DNA of 64,000 nucleotides from Paramoeba atlantica (taxonomy: Eukaryota; Discosea), in NCBI GenBank assembly GCA_977017575.1, contig CDRNVI010000140.1:372001-436000 (forward strand). The letters run 5' to 3'. Below the pieces are notes generated by a model. That model was not told where the DNA came from, ran no database searches, and was given only the letters and a program-made list of their open reading frames with translations. Of the stretch, positions 32,045-42,480 are shown one piece after another; position 1 is the stretch's first letter; every line of letters starts with the position of its first letter. Made by a program: the position numbers and the translations under genes.

Positions 32045-35000
32045 ATGGCACATACAGCACATACTGATCCAGAGAGAATGAAGGAGCGTTATGATGATGA
32101 AGTGGTACCGAATTTTTTTTAACAAAAAACCAAAAGAGAAAAAAACTTCTAAACACACAAAAAAAAACCTTCTTCTCTTTCAGAAACTATCCAAAAAGTT
32201 AGACAAACTTGCATCACTTGTCAAATCATCCAAACACATGGTAATTTTCACAGGAGCCGGGATTTCTACAGACGCTGGGATCCCAGATTTTCGAGGTCCT
32301 GATGGTGTTTGGACTTTGAGAGCGCAAGGAAAACAAAGAAAGGGCAGAACTGTTGATACTTTGTGTGCGATTCCTACTGCTACTCATATGTAATGAGTTT
32401 TTCTTTTTTTCTTTTTTCTTTTTTTTTTTTTTGGTTTGTTGTGGGGATGTGGTGCTTGTTTTGAACTTTAGATCGCTGTGGAGCTGGATGGGACAAAGAA
32501 GAAATATTATTTATTAGATTTTTTTTTTCTAAATTCATGATTTATTTTAGGTCGATTGTCTCACTTCAAAGGGCTGGAGTTTGTAAATATTTGATTTCAC
32601 AAAACTGCGATGGTCTTCATCGTCGTTCGGGAATTCTTCCTCATCAGGTTTTGTTTTCTCTTTTTTTGTAGAGAAAGAGAACCATTTTTTGAAAGAAGAT
32701 CGAATAAAAATCAAAGTTCATTCTAAAAAATGAAAGGATCTTTCACTAATCTCCAAAAAAACCAAACACAAAAAAACCAAAACACAAAAAAAAACCAAAA
32801 CAAAAAAAAAAAAACCAAAACACAGATCAGTGAATTGCATGGAAATGGAAACATCGAATATTGCGAGGATTGTGGATATGAGTATCTTCGTGATTACCAT
32901 TGTTATCGTTTGGTTCGTGGTTCTCGTGATCATTATACTGGTCGTCATTGTGTTGTTCCTCGTCCTGATGGGGTATTCTTTTTTTCTTTTTCTTTTTCTT
33001 TTTCTTTTTCTTTTTCTTTTTTTTTTTTCTTTTCTTTTCTTTTAACATGCTCAAAATGAACTTTTTGTTTTTCTTTATGACTTTATGACTTTATATCTCA
33101 TATCTTTTTCTCTCCCTTTCAGAAAACATGTAATGGTCGATTGTTAAACTCAACAATCGATTTTGGACAAAATTTACCTGAACGACCTCTTGATTTAGCT
33201 TATGAAAACTCTCAGAAAGCTGATCTTCATATTGTTCTTGGCAGTTCTTTAACAGGTTAGTTTTTTTTTTTCCTCTCCTTTTCCTTTTTCTTTCCCTTTT
33301 TCTTTTCCTTTTTCTTTTTCTTTTAGTTGGCATTTTTTTTTTTGGAATTCTTGTTTTATTCACAATTTCGATTTGCAGTTTCTCCTGCTTGTGATATGCC
33401 AAGGACTACTGCTCGAACTCAAGGAAAATTGGTTATTTGTAACTTACAAACAACTCCTTTGGAAGATGATTGTTATCTTCATTTGTATGCTCGTTGTGAT
33501 ATTGTGATGAAGGGGTTGATGGAGAGACTGGGATTGATTATTCCTCCTTTTACTTTGAATCGAACGATTTCGATGGCTATCTCTCATAAAAAAAGGTTTT
33601 TTTTTCTTTTTTTTTAGTTTTTTCTGTGTTTCTTTTTTCATTCTTCATTTACACTTTTATGAAATAGGGATGAAGTTCAAGTAACTCTCAAAGGAATCGA
33701 GAGAGGAACAAAAGGGCAACAAATCCCAGCCTCCATTTTACAAAAAGTGGAAATGGTTGTCCCAGTTCCAGGGCAACAAAACAAAAGAGAAGGATTCGTG
33801 AAAACTTCAGACCCTGCTATTTTCAGTCTTCCTTCAAAAGGTGTAAAGGAAGCGAAATTTCGTTTTTATTTTATGGGACATTATTGTGAACCAACGATCG
33901 ATTTGAAAGTCAATTTAGAGAAAGATGTTTCGACATATTTTTGGCTTTCTTTGAATCCAAAAGAAGGAAAATGGAATGTTCCTTCAATTTTGAGTGATTC
34001 TGAATCTTCTTCTCAAAATACTCGAAAGATTTTGACCACTTTTCAGAGAGGATTGGAGTGTTCGCAAGGTGCAAAACCGAGGAAGGAAGAGAGGAAAGAA
34101 GAAGAAGAGGATGGTGTTATTTTTCCGGTGAAGAATGAGGATATTTTTGGGGAAGAATGTTACAAGGAATCAGAATTTGGTTCTCTTTTTGGGGTTCCTG
34201 TTCCTCGAGTGTCTCCAGTTTTCACTTCTTCTTCCTCTTCTCCTTCCTCTTCCTCTTCCTCTTCTTCTTCTTCTTCCTCTTCCTCTTCCTCTTCCTCTTC
34301 CTCTTCTTCTGCTCGAGCGAGGGCGAGTTGCCACTCGTTGGGAAAAGCGGGTGGTGAATTGAATATTTTTGAACCAAACCGCGTTTGTTGTTTTGATCTT
34401 CTGTCTTGTCTTTGGAGTTCTCATGGTAATTAATTGGATATTTTTTAATTTTTTTTTAAAAATCTTTTTGTGTTTTTCTTTTCTTTTTTTTCTTGATAAT
34501 CTCTCTAACCAAATTCAGAATAGAACTCGGAAAATCCATTGCAGAACACCCAACCTCTTTCGCATTCCCAAACGATCTCAGTGGTTCAATCTACCTCTTT
34601 GGAGGAATCCAAGAAAACAAAATGACAAATACCCTCCAACATTACGATCCCATGTCGAAGAAATTATCTCGTGTTGCAGTGACAGGGGATATTCCTTCTC
34701 CACGAATTGGACATTCTTGTACTCCAATTAATGACAAATTGATGGTTTTGTTTGGGGGTTTGGGTGTTGATGATCGTGGGGGTTCTTATCTTTTGAATGA
34801 TTTGTATTGTTTTAATAAGGAGAAGTTTCTTTGGAAGAAGATTTCGCTCCAAACCAGTGGTTTTTTCTCTCTCTCTCTCTCTCTTTTCGTTGTTTTATTT
34901 CTTCTTTAACTAACGAATCATATTTTCAAAAAGGAATTGCCCCTTCACCTCGGACCCAACATGGTGCCTTCAAAGTTGATCACAGAACCTTGTGTATTAT

Positions 35001-35505
35001 TGGAGGTTACAATGGAGAGAAATGGCTTTCTGATGTTCGTCTTTTTGATCTTACTGACATGAAATGGCGAGATGACTCCCAACCTGATTTCTCTCCTCCC
35101 TGTTCTCCCTGTTCTCTTACCTTTCCTTCTTCTTCTTCTCTGGTTGATGTTCTTTTGCCTGAACAAGAAAGAGGATATATGTTTGTATTGAAGCCGAAAG
35201 TATGTGGAGAGGGAGGTTATGGAAAGGGGAGTGTTCACAATGCTCCTCATCTTGTTATGGTTGAGAAAATGAAAAAAGAAAGTGGGGAAGAAGAAGAAGA
35301 AGAAGGAGAGAAGAAGAAGAAAGGGAGCAGTGTTGTTTGGGGTTTGAATTTGAAGGAATGGTCTTGGATTAAGTTGGGGGATGTTGAGGGTCTTTCTTTG
35401 ATTCGAGAGTGTGTTGGAGTTGGAGAGAGTAGTTTTGCTTTGGTTGGAGGTGAAGATGAGATTTGTTTGTTGGAGTTACAGATTCAGATTTCTCGAGAAA
35501 AATAA
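32045..35505 (+). CDS. Class IV (SIRT6/7-like) sirtuin fused to a kelch propeller
   Basis: Nine exons with closed phases (32045-32101, 32184-32389, 32551-32647, 32826-32972, 33123-33255, 33379-33595, 33668-34425, 34524-34859, 34934-35505) give 840 residues. NAD-dependent deacylase core, residues about 25-285: [20 protein letters not shown], catalytic His in [10 protein letters not shown], zinc cysteines in CEDC and in TGRHC with KTCNGRL, and the NAD-site LGSSLTVSP. Residues 286-400 form an extra beta-rich region ([10 protein letters not shown]). A Ser tract (about 470-500) leads into kelch blades: [45 protein letters not shown]. The first blade starts in the same exon as the Ser tract, supporting one gene. 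The join after exon 7 uses acceptor AATAG at 34523; an upstream AG would give a stop. Confidence 0.82.
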
Positions 35506-35864
35506 AATTATCTTTTTCTTCATTTGTTCAAAAGGATTTTTCTGGCTGAAGCCTTCCAAAAAGTTAAAAAAGAAAGAAACAAAGAAATTTTGATAAGAAT
35601 AACTTATTCATTAAAATTCCACAAATCAACAACGTATCATTTTGTTTCACAAAAGAAAAGAGAATTCAAAAAAAAATAAAGAAGCAGACATTCTTTTTTC
35701 TCTCTCTCTCCCAAAAAAGAGATCGAGAAAGAACACCACACGAAAATACTGTTTTTTGGTCCGCGCACCTCCCCTCCCCTCCCCAAAAGAAAAACAAAAC
35801 GAAAAGAAAAAGAAAAACTCTCCTCCTCCTCCTCCCCCCCCTTTCTCCCAACAACGATATAAAA
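35506..35864. other. Convergent spacer, sirtuin-kelch / alpha-kinase
   Basis: 359 nt between two gene ends. A- and C-rich low complexity at 35690-35850; no gene seen. Confidence 0.55.
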
Positions 35865-36752
35865 TTATCCTTGTGTCAACGCTTGTTTTCCAGCATAAGA
35901 AGGAACATGTTTCGGAACATTCATCATACTTGTCCCTTGTTGAATAAGATGGTATCGAGATTGGTCGGTCGGTTTTTGCCAAGTTGATTTGCAATATTCA
36001 TTACAAGTATGTTCAGCAAAAAATGTAGAAATTCCTTTGGGCCCCAAATCAGTTACCCCAAAACGTCCTTGTTGTCGAGAAAGAATAACAGGATCAGTTA
36101 AAACAACTCCATTTGAATAAATACCCCCTTGTAAATCACAAAGAACAAGTTGACCACCACTGACATGGAAAGAAAAGTGGCTGAGAGCTTGCATAACTCG
36201 AGGCCAAGGAGTACTTTCATCCGCCCAACCAGTATTTGAATTGAACTTTTGATAATTTCCAATGTACGGTTCGAGTAATGTCAATGAATGCGCTCGGTCT
36301 CTGGAACTCTCTGGAGTGAATTGCCAAACTTCTGGGATGTTTAATCGAATTGGCTTATTCACAAATTGACTACGATTCCATTGTTCGATAATTCCAAGAG
36401 CTTCTCTCATCGCTTTGATGTCCACATCGTAAAAAGTCGATTCGTAGACAAATCCAGATTTAAACCATTTACACACACAACCTTCCCCTCGCCTTGATCC
36501 CTCTGTGTACATTCCTTTTGCGACATAACGAAACCCACCTTCAGCAAAAGGATTTCGAAGACTCTCACTTGAAAAATTGGCTCTTGTGGCATCATTTTTT
36601 CTTTCGGTTGGTCCATGATCTCTTTTCATCGAGCGTTGATTTTGATCCACACACGAAATGCAAGTCGAATTTTCCACAGATTTGCCCCACTGAGCTCGAG
36701 AGAAAGAGGTCGAGTCTAAGAACCGGGAACAAGCAGCACACCTTCTCTTCAT
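35865..36752 (-). CDS. Alpha-kinase (MHCK/eEF2K family) with Cys-rich N-terminus
   Basis: Atypical Ser/Thr protein kinase, single exon, 295 residues. The N-terminus has CAAC (residues 4-7) and CISC about 27 residues later, probably a zinc-binding knob. The kinase domain follows: FRYVAKGMY, VCKWFK (ATP-site Lys), then VLCDLQGGIYSNGVVLTDPV, FGVTDLGPKGISTFF and HTCNEYC, the conserved zinc-site end of alpha-kinases. At about 230 residues the domain is of normal length. No WD40 tail or long coiled coil as in Dictyostelium MHCKs. Start MKRRCAACSRFLD is the first ATG of the frame. Confidence 0.9.
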   Translation of the reverse strand: MKRRCAACSRFLDSTSFSRAQWGKSVENSTCISCVDQNQRSMKRDHGPTERKNDATRANFSSESLRNPFAEGGFRYVAKGMYTEGSRRGEGCVCKWFKSGFVYESTFYDVDIKAMREALGIIEQWNRSQFVNKPIRLNIPEVWQFTPESSRDRAHSLTLLEPYIGNYQKFNSNTGWADESTPWPRVMQALSHFSFHVSGGQLVLCDLQGGIYSNGVVLTDPVILSRQQGRFGVTDLGPKGISTFFAEHTCNEYCKSTWQKPTDQSRYHLIQQGTSMMNVPKHVPSYAGKQALTQG

Positions 36753-37013
36753 ATTGGAGCGGAGAACCAAAGAAGAAAAAAGGGGGAAGAAGAAGACGAA
36801 GGTGGTTGGTTGGTTGGTTGGGGGAGGTTTGTTGTTGTGAGCGAACGCAAAACAAAAAAGTGAAAAAAAAAAGGGCGTTTTTTGAAAAACGCTAAAAAAG
36901 AAGTCCGTTTGACATCCACGCTAAAAAAAAAGCCGCGCTAAAAAAAAGCCGCTCCCTCTTGCTTTGTTTTTGTGCTTGTTTGGAACAAAATTTTTTGTGC
37001 TTGAAAACTGGAG
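36753..37013. other. Spacer with a duplicated block
   Basis: The block around 36895-36985 (TTTGACATCCACGCTAAAA, CTCCCTCTTGCTTTG) recurs at about 38705-38785 next to another family member, so it was duplicated together with the Cys-rich genes. Confidence 0.65.
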
Positions 37014-37377
37014 CCAAGTGAAAGAGGAAAACAATGACCGGCGAACTTTTGTGCCACTTGATATTGTGCGCGCCTCTCTGAGCGTCTTTGTAAAGAGTGA
37101 CATCGATATATCCTGGCTGTGCAGGGACAAAAGCTGTGCTACATTGAGTCAAGACACACTCCCATCAAACGGAAAGTCGGGGTTTTTTTCGAACATAACA
37201 CCAGAAGAAGGAATTTGAGAACAATTCAAATCGTTGGGAGGAGTTGCGGTTGAAACCAATATAGTCGCCACTGCAGTCTTCATTCAGGTAGAAAAATAAT
37301 TCATCAGGGGTCTTGCTGAGAAAGAGAGATAAAGGCGAGAGCTCCCAAAAGGAAACCAAGAAAAAGGTGCCATTGGA
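37014..37377 (-). pseudogene. Broken copy of the secreted Cys-rich protein
   Basis: Nucleotide similarity to the intact gene at 37728-38303 runs across this stretch, covering the signal peptide and about the first two thirds. The start codon position reads ATC instead of ATG, the frame is interrupted several times, and the C-terminal third is missing. It is an inactive duplicate; its upstream sequence at 37400-37500 also matches that of the intact neighbour. Confidence 0.8.
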
Positions 37378-37727
37378 TTGTTGTGATTGTTGTTGGGTTT
37401 GAGTGACGACGAGAAAAGAATACTTTGGTTCCTCGGAAAGAACGGGAAACGCGCGGATTTTGGATGCGTTCCACCCAAAAATCTGCAGATAATTTTTGTT
37501 CACAGAAAATTCCTGAGAATTCACCAATGAAAGGGTTGTTGTTGTTGATTGAACACAAAAAACAAAGAAGGGGCGTTTATTTGAGCGTCTTTTTCTCTGA
37601 TTTCCTCTTTCTTTGTTTTTGCAATTGTTTTTTTGAGGGTTGAAGTGAAATTTCATTTTGAGAAACCAATTCAAAGAAAAATTTTACATGATTTTCTTTC
37701 TTAATCGTTTTTGGTTTCCCAAATATT

Positions 37728-38303
37728 TTATTCTTTGACACAGCCAGTCACAGAGGCATATCCGAGCCCTTCAATTTTTTCACAAATAAGAGGTTCAACA
37801 GACCACTCATACTGCAACGCACAATATTTGCAGGTTTTGTTGCACACAATATTCAGAGCCACGCTCGTGTTTGTCGAACCACAAGACAGAGACCAATAAA
37901 CACCATAACCAAGTGAAAGAGGAAAACAATGACTGGCGAACTTTTGTGCCACTTGATATTCTGCGCGCCTCTCTGAGCACTGAGCGTCTTTGTAAAGAGT
38001 GACATCGATATATCCTGGCTGTGCAGGGACAAAAGCTGTGCTACATTGAGTCAAGACACTCCCATCAAACGGAAAGTTGGGGTTTTGGTTTTCGGAACAG
38101 ACACCAGAAGAAGGAATTTGAGAGCAATTCACTGAGTCCAAATCGTTGTAAGGAGTCGCAGTAAAACCAATATAGTCGCCACTGCAGTCTTCATTCAGAT
38201 AGACATACTCATAGTAAAACAATTCATCAGCAGGGGCTTGCTGAGAAAGAGAGATAAAGGCAAGAACTCCCAAAAGGAAACCAAGAAAAAGGTGCGATTG
38301 CAT
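37728..38303 (-). CDS. Small secreted Cys-rich protein, copy A
   Basis: Single exon, 191 residues. The signal peptide is MQSHLFLGFLLGVLAFISLS. The mature part has about 12 Cys, for example LNEDCSGDYIGF, SSGVCSENQ, CGSTNTS, CNKTCKYC and TGCVKE at the end. No enzyme motif; likely a disulfide-rich extracellular protein. Close paralogue at 38982-39542 and a broken one at 37014-37377. Family not recognised. Confidence 0.75.
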   Translation of the reverse strand: MQSHLFLGFLLGVLAFISLSQQAPADELFYYEYVYLNEDCSGDYIGFTATPYNDLDSVNCSQIPSSGVCSENQNPNFPFDGSVLTQCSTAFVPAQPGYIDVTLYKDAQCSERRAEYQVAQKFASHCFPLSLGYGVYWSLSCGSTNTSVALNIVCNKTCKYCALQYEWSVEPLICEKIEGLGYASVTGCVKE

Positions 38304-38981
38304 TGTTGTGATTGTTGTTGGGTTTGAGTGACGACGAGAAAAGAATAATTTGGTTCCTCGGAAAGAACGGGAAACGCGGATTTTGGATGCGTTCCACCCA
38401 AAAAAACGCGGATATGTTCACAGAATATTCCTTTGACAAACAATGCACTTTTCTGAATCTTACAAATTTTTCCGAGAAAATTCTCCTTCGCCGATCTCAT
38501 TCTCTTTTTTTCTTTTTTCCCATTTCATTTGGTTTCGAGGAAGGATATTCAATGAGAATGTGGAACCTGATGTTGTACTTGCTGACGTATAAAATTGGAA
38601 TGAAATCTGTGTTCACGTTCCATGAAACTCGAGCTGTGTGCAAGGGTGTTGGAAGAAAAGATGCAATGAAAAATAGTGAACACAAAAAAGAGCAACGCTT
38701 TAAAAAAAATGACGTCCTTTTGACATCCGTGCTAAAAAAAAGCAGCGCTCCCTCTTGCTTTGTTTGTGATTGTTTGGAACTTTTTTTTGGCCGTGAAGAG
38801 AGAAATTTCAGAAACAAATTCTTTTTCCTCAATTTTCCTTCAATTGTTCCCCCCTATCAAGTGTCTCTTTTTGTCATATGTCCGACTGGCAAAATGGCTC
38901 CATTCTTCCTCCAACTCTCTCTTGGAAGAAAAATTTTACAAGACTTTCTGTCTCTTTTCATTGTTTGGTTTGCCAAATATT
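38304..38981. other. Spacer between Cys-rich genes A and B
   Basis: 678 nt. The start-proximal part (38330-38420) matches 37410-37500 upstream of the broken copy, so the promoter region is shared. Block 38700-38785 matches 36890-36985. The rest shows no gene. Confidence 0.6.
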
Positions 38982-39542
38982 TTATTCTTTGACACAGCCA
39001 GTTGCAGAGGCATATCCGAACCCTTCAATTTCTTGACAAACATTAGGTTCGTCAAACTTGAAACGTTTCGCACAAACTTTGCAGTGATTATCGCACAAAA
39101 CATGAAGAACCGCGCTCGTGTTTGTCTTACCACAAGACACATAGCCATAAACGCCAATGAAGGGGCTGTAACAAATATCGGCGAACTTTTGCACCACTTG
39201 GACTTCTGCGAGACCCTCTGAGCACTGAGCGTCTTTGTAAAAAGCGACATCGACAAATCCTGGCTGCGCAGGGACAAAAGCTGTGCTACATTGAGTCAAG
39301 ACACTCCCATCAAACGGAAAGTTGGGGTTTTGATTTTTGGAACAGACACCAGAAGAAGGAATTTGAGAGCAATTCACTGGGTACGAATCGTTGTAAGGAG
39401 TCGCGGTGAAACCAATATAGTCGCCACTGCAGTCTTCATTCAGGTAGACGTACTCATAGTAAAATAATTCAGGGGCTTGCTGAGAAAGAGAGATAAAGGC
39501 AAGAACTCCCAAAAGGAAACCAAGAAAAAGGTGCGATTGCAT
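38982..39542 (-). CDS. Small secreted Cys-rich protein, copy B
   Basis: Single exon, 186 residues. The signal peptide is the same as copy A. The first two thirds are almost identical (LNEDCSGDYIGFTATPYND), while the last third differs (CGKTNTSAVLHVLCDNHCKV), yet the Cys pattern and the TGCVKE ending hold. A conserved front with a fast-changing back suggests selection on the C-terminal part. Confidence 0.75.
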   Translation of the reverse strand: MQSHLFLGFLLGVLAFISLSQQAPELFYYEYVYLNEDCSGDYIGFTATPYNDSYPVNCSQIPSSGVCSKNQNPNFPFDGSVLTQCSTAFVPAQPGFVDVAFYKDAQCSEGLAEVQVVQKFADICYSPFIGVYGYVSCGKTNTSAVLHVLCDNHCKVCAKRFKFDEPNVCQEIEGFGYASATGCVKE

Positions 39543-39851
39543 TGTTGTGATTGTTGTTGTTGTTGGGGAGTGACGCTGAAAAAGAAAATTTGCTCACCCG
39601 GAAAATTCCAAATCAAATCAAATAAAGGAAAAAATTGGTTCAAATTAAATTCCTTTTTTGTGCAAAACAAGTTTTGTTTATTTGTCGGAGTTTTGGGGCT
39701 CTTTGAGATGGTTCGCTCTTCCCTTTTCTTCTTTGAGTTACTTTGTTGGTATTATTTGGGAGAATCTGAATATCTTGAACTTGGTTGGTAACGATGTTTC
39801 AATTGAGAATCAATTTTCTTTTCTTTTTTTCTTCTTTCTTGGAAAAAAAAT
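39543..39851. other. Spacer, Cys-rich copy B / arylsulfatase
   Basis: 309 nt between the start of copy B and the stop of the sulfatase, both on the minus strand. Upstream of copy B it differs from the promoter shared by the other two family members. No gene seen. Confidence 0.5.
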
Positions 39852-42248
39852 TCATTGGATAAACAGACTTGCTTGAAACTCTTTCTCCTGAATAAGTTCT
39901 TGAATCTCCTTTGAAGGTTGAGTTAAACTTTCGAGAGTGACACCATAAATCTCTCCAGTAAATATATAAAGATGAGGATAGTTTCCAACCGGAGAACCAC
40001 AATCCCTTCCAACATCAAAAGTCTCTCCACTCATCGAGAAGACCACTGGGATGGTGTGGTTTTTGTGAACAAACCCAACAGGTTTTTGATCGATCGAAAC
40101 GACAGCATCTCCTCCTTTTCCCATCCCCCCCTCATACACAAAATCGACAGAGATAGTATGTCTTCCTTCTTCAATTGGTTTTTCTGAAGTTGCGATATAA
40201 TGTTCATGTCCGACCCAATTATAATGATACACAACATACCGATTCTTATTGATATAGAGAGACCATCCTGCCATTACACCTCCTTGACAGACAATCACAC
40301 CCTCACATCCACCCTCTGGGATTCCGACATCAGCCTTAATCGAAAAAGAACAATTCTTCAAATTTACAACACTCTTTTCGGGCATCCGGTAGTGCTCTTT
40401 AGTATATGTCATCTTTCGAATCGATCCGAGTGCAGAAAGGACTCTTAGAATTGGGACACGGCGACGATCAGGACCGTTATGTAAAGGATAAATTTTGTTT
40501 CGATGGGCTTCAACTTCGAAAATTTCAAGTAATTGAGCGAGTTTCTCTGGGAGCTCCTTGGCGAGATCTTTTCCTTGAGAGAAATCATCACGTACATTGT
40601 ACAATTCCCATTTTTCTTGAGGACCATCAAAAGGTAGTACCAAGGCAGAGCTCCGAATCCACGGAGGTCGTCCATGAAAGCAACTTGCAATCCATCCATC
40701 GTGGAAAATCGCTCGATTCCCAAGCATTTCAAAGTATTGAGTGAGGTGAGTTTCTTTTGCTAATTCACTTGCAAAGGAGGGGATCATCGATACGCCATTC
40801 AGTTCTTGTTGGGGGATTCCATTGACATGGCTTGGGGGAGAGATTCCAGCTGCTTCAAGGATCGTTGGGAAAATGTCAACAACGTGATGAAATTGTGTGC
40901 GGAGACCTCCTTTATCAAGGATGTGTTTTGGCCATTGAACAGCAAGAGCATTACGGGTTCCTCCAAAATGCGATGCAACCTGTTTCATCCATTGGAAGGG
41001 AGTATCAAGTGCCCACCCCCATCCTGCATTATAGTGATTCTCACATCGAGCTGACCCAAAATCTTCCATATGTTCGAGGAGCCATTCGGGATCTTCTGGC
41101 ATTGCATTTTGAAAAGAAGGGCAGCTCCAAGCTCCATGGATGGTCCCTTCAGCTGAAGCACCATTGTCCCCTGTAATATATAAAAAGAGAGTATTTTCTG
41201 TTTCCCCCATCGTATCTAAAGCGTCCAACAATTTCCCAACCTGCTCATCAGTATGAGCCATCATCCCAGCGAATACTTCCATCAGGCGAGAGGCAACTGG
41301 TTTGTATCGATCTGGATACTCTTCCCAGCTTGGTATTCCATCAGGTCTTGAAGTAAGAGTGGTTCCCTCAGGGATTACCCCTAATTCTAATTGTCTCTTG
41401 TAGATTTCCTCACGAAGAATATCCCAACCTTGGTCGAACTTTCCTTTAAATCGCTCGATGTATTCAGGCCAAACATGGTGAGGACAGTGCATTGCACCCA
41501 TCGAAAGATAACTAAAAAAGGGACGGTTTGGATTTGTTGCTCTTTGCAATTTTAACCACGAAATCATCTTTTCTGTGATATCTTCGCTCACATGATAATC
41601 ATCACGACCGAGATAAGGATTCACAGGAGTTGTTTGATCGAGCATCGGAGGTTCATAACTCGAGACTTCAGCTTGAAGAAATCCATAAAATTTTTCGAAT
41701 CCAAGCCCAACTGGCCAATGATCAAATGGCCCTGTCAATGTTTGTTCGTGGATTGGGGCGAGATGCCACTTTCCAAAAATACTTGTCGAATATCCGTACT
41801 GCTTTAAAACCTCAGCGACAGAAGCTGCTTCCTTTGGAATGATACAATCATATCCAGGGATGTTTCCTGCCACTTCTGTTATGGTTCCCATATGAACAGC
41901 ATGATGGTTCCTCCCTGTCAGTAACGAAGCTCGAGTTGGAGAACAAAGTGCGGTGGTATGAAATTGGTTGAACTTGAGTCCGTTCTGTGCAACACGATCA
42001 AGGGCTGGTGTCGGAACAGGTCCTCCAAAAGTGCTGGCGGTCCCAAATCCAACATCATCTAATAATACAATAACGATATTCGGAGATTGTTGGGTCGGAA
42101 ACCCTGGGGAAAAGGGCTCTTTGGGGAAGACCGTTGAATTGAGTCGTGATCCAATTTCACCTGAATATGCTGGGGTTGGTTTTGGGATCGATGGGCCGGT
42201 TGGTTTCCAATATGATGGATCGAAACAATCACTTTCGGAAGCAGCCAT
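39852..42248 (-). CDS. Bacterial-type arylsulfatase
   Basis: Type I sulfatase, single exon, 798 residues. Hydrolyses sulfate esters. The formylglycine precursor Cys is about residue 102 in ALCSPTRASLLTGR, which needs a formylglycine-generating enzyme for activity. Metal-site Asp pair in IVLLDDVGFG (residues 64-65) and Asp-Asn in YITGDNGASAEGT. FGKWHLAP and HYNAGWGWALDTPFQWMK are typical of the large bacterial arylsulfatase group. No signal peptide is visible (MAASESDCFDPSYW), unusual for eukaryotic sulfatases. Intronless between intron-rich genes; bacterial origin is plausible. Divergent from the TypA gene, 232 nt away. Confidence 0.93.
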   Translation of the reverse strand: MAASESDCFDPSYWKPTGPSIPKPTPAYSGEIGSRLNSTVFPKEPFSPGFPTQQSPNIVIVLLDDVGFGTASTFGGPVPTPALDRVAQNGLKFNQFHTTALCSPTRASLLTGRNHHAVHMGTITEVAGNIPGYDCIIPKEAASVAEVLKQYGYSTSIFGKWHLAPIHEQTLTGPFDHWPVGLGFEKFYGFLQAEVSSYEPPMLDQTTPVNPYLGRDDYHVSEDITEKMISWLKLQRATNPNRPFFSYLSMGAMHCPHHVWPEYIERFKGKFDQGWDILREEIYKRQLELGVIPEGTTLTSRPDGIPSWEEYPDRYKPVASRLMEVFAGMMAHTDEQVGKLLDALDTMGETENTLFLYITGDNGASAEGTIHGAWSCPSFQNAMPEDPEWLLEHMEDFGSARCENHYNAGWGWALDTPFQWMKQVASHFGGTRNALAVQWPKHILDKGGLRTQFHHVVDIFPTILEAAGISPPSHVNGIPQQELNGVSMIPSFASELAKETHLTQYFEMLGNRAIFHDGWIASCFHGRPPWIRSSALVLPFDGPQEKWELYNVRDDFSQGKDLAKELPEKLAQLLEIFEVEAHRNKIYPLHNGPDRRRVPILRVLSALGSIRKMTYTKEHYRMPEKSVVNLKNCSFSIKADVGIPEGGCEGVIVCQGGVMAGWSLYINKNRYVVYHYNWVGHEHYIATSEKPIEEGRHTISVDFVYEGGMGKGGDAVVSIDQKPVGFVHKNHTIPVVFSMSGETFDVGRDCGSPVGNYPHLYIFTGEIYGVTLESLTQPSKEIQELIQEKEFQASLFIQ

Positions 42249-42480
42249 CGTGGAGAGAGGTTACCACTCCAAAAGAGAAAAACAAGATCCAGAAGAAGAG
42301 AAAAACAAAAACCAGAAAAGAGAGGCAAATCGGAAAAAACGGAAAAAACCAAAATTCCAACTTATTTTTACTTTAAAAGGAATCTTTACTTTAAATAGAA
42401 ATATTTTGGTTTTTTGTCGAATTTCTTCGAAATCGTTCAACAGTCGCGAGAAGTGAAGAGAAAGAGAAAGAGAGAAGATA

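Noticed and set aside
34369-34731. Separate kelch gene starting near 34369
   Set aside because: No start codon opens the kelch frame, the first blade is upstream in the sirtuin exon, and the phase closes with acceptor AATAG.
40445-42352. Several plus-strand frames of 70-160 residues across the arylsulfatase
   Set aside because: They are antisense shadows of a long, well-conserved enzyme.
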